Shown: positions 30,978 through 32,433 of the stretch, piece by piece
Layout: each line of letters starts with the position of its first letter
Numbering within the stretch: position 1 is the stretch's first letter
Source of the DNA: Streptomyces soli
GTDB lineage: Bacteria; Actinomycetota; Actinomycetes; Streptomycetales; Streptomycetaceae
Assembly: GCF_003999195.1 (NCBI RefSeq)
Contig: NZ_RJVR01000094.1
Span: 1-32,433 of the forward strand
Length of the DNA: 32,433 bases
Reading direction: 5' to 3'
The notes under the pieces: generated by a model
What the model saw: the letters and a program-made list of their open reading frames with translations, nothing else
Told to the model about the DNA's origin: nothing
The model's database searches: none
Program-made: the position numbers and the translations under genes

Positions 30978-30996
30978 AGGTATTACCAATAGTCTT
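30978..30996. promoter_or_regulatory. Operator H upstream of the regulator gene (autoregulation)
   Basis: AGGTATTACCAATAGTCTT. It matches operator B at 12 of 19 positions (GGTAT, CCA-T-AG, C). It also contains the shorter palindrome GGTATTACC. Position about 45 bp upstream of the regulator's ATG suggests autoregulation. Confidence 0.5.
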
Positions 30997-31347
30997 ATTT
31001 GTGAGATGTCACCACTGCCCGCCCCAGACCACCGGACCGCCGGACCACTGCTTGAGGTTCACCCGACCTGGACCAGGCCCTGACCGGGCCGCGCCGTCCC
31101 GGCGCCGCCACCTCACCGCGAACAAGCCCGCAGGCGACCTGGCCCACACCGACCAGGCACACTCGGTGCAACCGGGCACCAGCGGCTGGCAGGCCCTGGG
31201 CCCAGAGCGATTTCAAAGTCGGGTTGATCTTGCAGGCGTGCTCGTCACGGCTGCGTGACGAACTTTGGTGAGTGCGATACCCACGCAACGAAGCTCCCGT
31301 TGAGGACGGATAACCTTGCCACATCGCCGTTCACAACCGGAGCTCCG
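30997..31347. other. No gene recognised; border between catabolic island and IS remnants
   Basis: About 350 bp with no convincing coding frame. Near its right end an 8-bp perfect hairpin, TCGTCACG and CGTGACGA around GCTG (31242-31261), is visible and may be an old IS end or a weak terminator. Confidence 0.4.
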
Positions 31348-31640
31348 ATGCGCCGTCAGTCTGCCACCGTCTGCCTGATCAAGTCGCCTACTCGTCAGCA
31401 GCGTGGAACCACCGATCTGGCGGAGCGGCTGCGTGCCCTGCCTGATCCACGCGGTCAGCGCGGGCGACGTCACTCGTTCGTGAGTGTGCTGCTGGTCGCC
31501 CGCTCGGCGGTTGTGGCCAGAGCACGCTCGTTCGCGGCGATCGGCCAGTGGGCGGCAAACGCCCCACAGGATGCTCTCGCCCGGCTCGGCGCCCCTACCG
31601 CGACGGCGTTCGACATCCAGGTGGCACCCAGGTCACCAGC
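31348..31640 (+). pseudogene. ISAs1-type transposase fragment (N-terminal part)
   Basis: From the ATG at 31348 the frame reads TTDLAERLRALPDPRGQRGR, RHSFVSVLLVARSAVVARAR, SFAAIGQWAANAPQDALARL and GAPTATAFDI. This is the N-terminal transposase-associated domain that precedes the DDE domain in ISAs1-family transposases. The match ends at about 31635, where the IS200/IS605-like element starts, and the DDE domain is absent. The gene is therefore truncated, probably by that insertion or a later deletion. Confidence 0.7.
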
Positions 31641-31654
31641 ACAGTTGACATCCT

Positions 31655-31674
31655 CCCCCGCCTATGGGCGGGGG
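31655..31674. repeat. IS605-type right-end hairpin
   Basis: An 8-bp perfect stem, CCCCCGCC and GGCGGGGG, with loop TATG, at the 3' side of tnpB and 10 bp from the ISAs1 junction. Such subterminal hairpins are recognised by the transposase as single-stranded DNA and are part of the guide RNA region in TnpB elements. Confidence 0.7.
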
Positions 31675-32433
31675 GTTCCAGCGGTCGCCCGCTGGGCTTC
31701 CTGCTTCACCGACGACTGCCCCGTCCGGGAGGACTCCCGTTGAGGTCTTACACCGCCTCCACAGGCAGACACGGCCAGCCCGGCCGCGAGAATGTTCTTC
31801 GCCGCGTTCACGTCGCGGTCATGCACCGCGCCGCAGTCGCACGTCCACTCCCGGACGTTCAGCGGCAGCTTCGCCCGAAGCGTCCCGCATGCCCCGCACA
31901 GTTTCGAGCCGGGGAACCACCGGTCGACCACCACCAGGTCACGCCCGTACCAGGCGCACTTGTACTCCAGCATCGACCGCATGTCGCTCCACGCCGCGTC
32001 GGAGACGGCACGGGCCAGCTTGTGGTTCGTGACCATGGTGCGGACGGTCAGGTCCTCGATCACGACCGTTTGGTTCTCACGGACGAGTCGAGTGGTCAGC
32101 TTGTGCAGGTAATCGCGGCGCCGGTCGGTGATCCGGGCATGGACCTTGGCGACCTTCAGACGGGCCTTGGCCCGGTTCGCGGAGCCCTTCTCCTTGCGCG
32201 ACACCTCCCGCTGCGCCTTCGCCAGGCGGGCCCGGTCGCGGCGCTCGTGACGCGGGTTGGTGATCTTCTCACCGGTGGACAGGGTCATCAGGGAGGCGAT
32301 CCCGGCGTCGATACCGACCGCCGCCGTGGTGGCCGGGGCCGGGGGTGATCATGTCGTCGCACAGCAGCGACACGAACCAGCGCCCTGCCGCGTCCTGGGA
32401 CACGGTCACCGTGGACGGTGCCGCGTCTTCGGG
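31662..32433 (-). pseudogene. tnpB: tnpB (RNA-guided nuclease, IS605 OrfB family), frameshifted and running off the window
   Basis: The minus-strand product shows the C-terminal part of TnpB. RuvC-I is seen in AAVGIDAGIASLMTLSTGEK, RuvC-II in TVVIEDLTVRTMV, the zinc finger in GSKLCGACGTLRAK and WTCDCGAVHDRDVNAAKNIL, with RuvC-III as the Asp of HDRDVNAA. The N-terminal part lies beyond 32433. Between about 32336 and 32352 the frame changes: upstream PSTVTVSQDAAGRWFVSLLC reads in another frame, and the run of C and G there appears to contain one extra base. The gene is therefore broken unless this is a sequencing error. The tail (VRPQRESSRTGQSSVKQEA) matches common Streptomyces copies. Confidence 0.75.

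Larger units (their letters stand above)
31640..32433 (-). mobile_element. IS200/IS605-type element (TnpB-bearing), partial
   Basis: The element starts near TTGACATCCTCCCCCGCC at about 31644-31661, next to the interrupted ISAs1 frame, and continues beyond the window. It carries tnpB on the minus strand and an end hairpin, but no tnpA within view. Elements with only tnpB are common. In this family the stretch downstream of tnpB, overlapping the right end, encodes the guide RNA used by the TnpB nuclease; here that would be around 31640-31720. Confidence 0.65.

Noticed and set aside
1..32433. CRISPR array, tRNA or rRNA genes, phage integrase
   Set aside because: No regularly spaced repeats, no cloverleaf-like sequence and no integrase or rRNA motif were noticed on reading both strands.

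Overview
The base composition and gene content point to a high-GC actinomycete, most likely Streptomyces or a close relative. The signs are a PAS-GAF-SpoIIE phosphatase, fragments of an XRE/TPR-type regulator and of an isoaspartyl-type methyltransferase, a Streptomyces-style Fic-like toxin pair, frequent GTG/TTG starts and ATGA/GTGA gene overlaps. No rRNA, tRNA or CRISPR array was seen.

Left flank (1-8600): this is accessory chromosome with wear. It starts with an ISAs1-type transposase fragment, followed by a SpoIIE/PP2C phosphatase, two truncated genes abutting head to head (TPR protein and methyltransferase), a toxin-antitoxin pair, a small ECF sigma factor unit (sigma factor, RibD/DHFR-like reductase, EthD-like protein), and a Tat-exported DyP peroxidase.

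Core (9125-30996): this is a compact catabolic island of about 21 genes in nine transcription units. A three-component Rieske oxygenase system (oxygenase, [2Fe-2S] ferredoxin, ferredoxin reductase) is split over two units. A lower pathway resembles the end of protocatechuate 4,5-cleavage/gallate catabolism: a LigJ-like 4-oxalomesaconate hydratase and a LigK/GalC-like 4-carboxy-4-hydroxy-2-oxoadipate aldolase, which would end in pyruvate plus oxaloacetate. Around these lie two 4,5-dihydroxyphthalate-decarboxylase-like proteins, a zinc alcohol dehydrogenase, two double-cupin proteins (one with a gentisate-dioxygenase-like His site), an RpiB-type isomerase, a PanB-like enzyme that seems to lack the PanB catalytic Glu, an alpha/beta hydrolase with a Cys nucleophile, an unknown small protein, a SAM methyltransferase, and a full EutA-type reactivase without any EutB/EutC. 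Uptake is covered by a tripartite tricarboxylate transporter (TctCAB) and an MFS carrier. The substrate is probably an aromatic or heteroaromatic carboxylate, but the sequence does not say which one.

A GntR/FCD regulator sits at the right end. By eye, a 19-bp imperfect palindrome (consensus near TGGTATGTCCATTAGACCA, pattern TGG-N13-CCA) occurs in eight intergenic regions and precedes every transcription unit of the island, including the regulator gene. This ties the genes into one regulon and is the strongest evidence that they form one pathway. Two long perfect hairpins separate the two main convergent gene pairs.

Right flank (30997-32433): an ISAs1-type transposase N-terminal fragment is cut off by an IS200/IS605-type element. 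That element carries a frameshifted tnpB which runs off the window.
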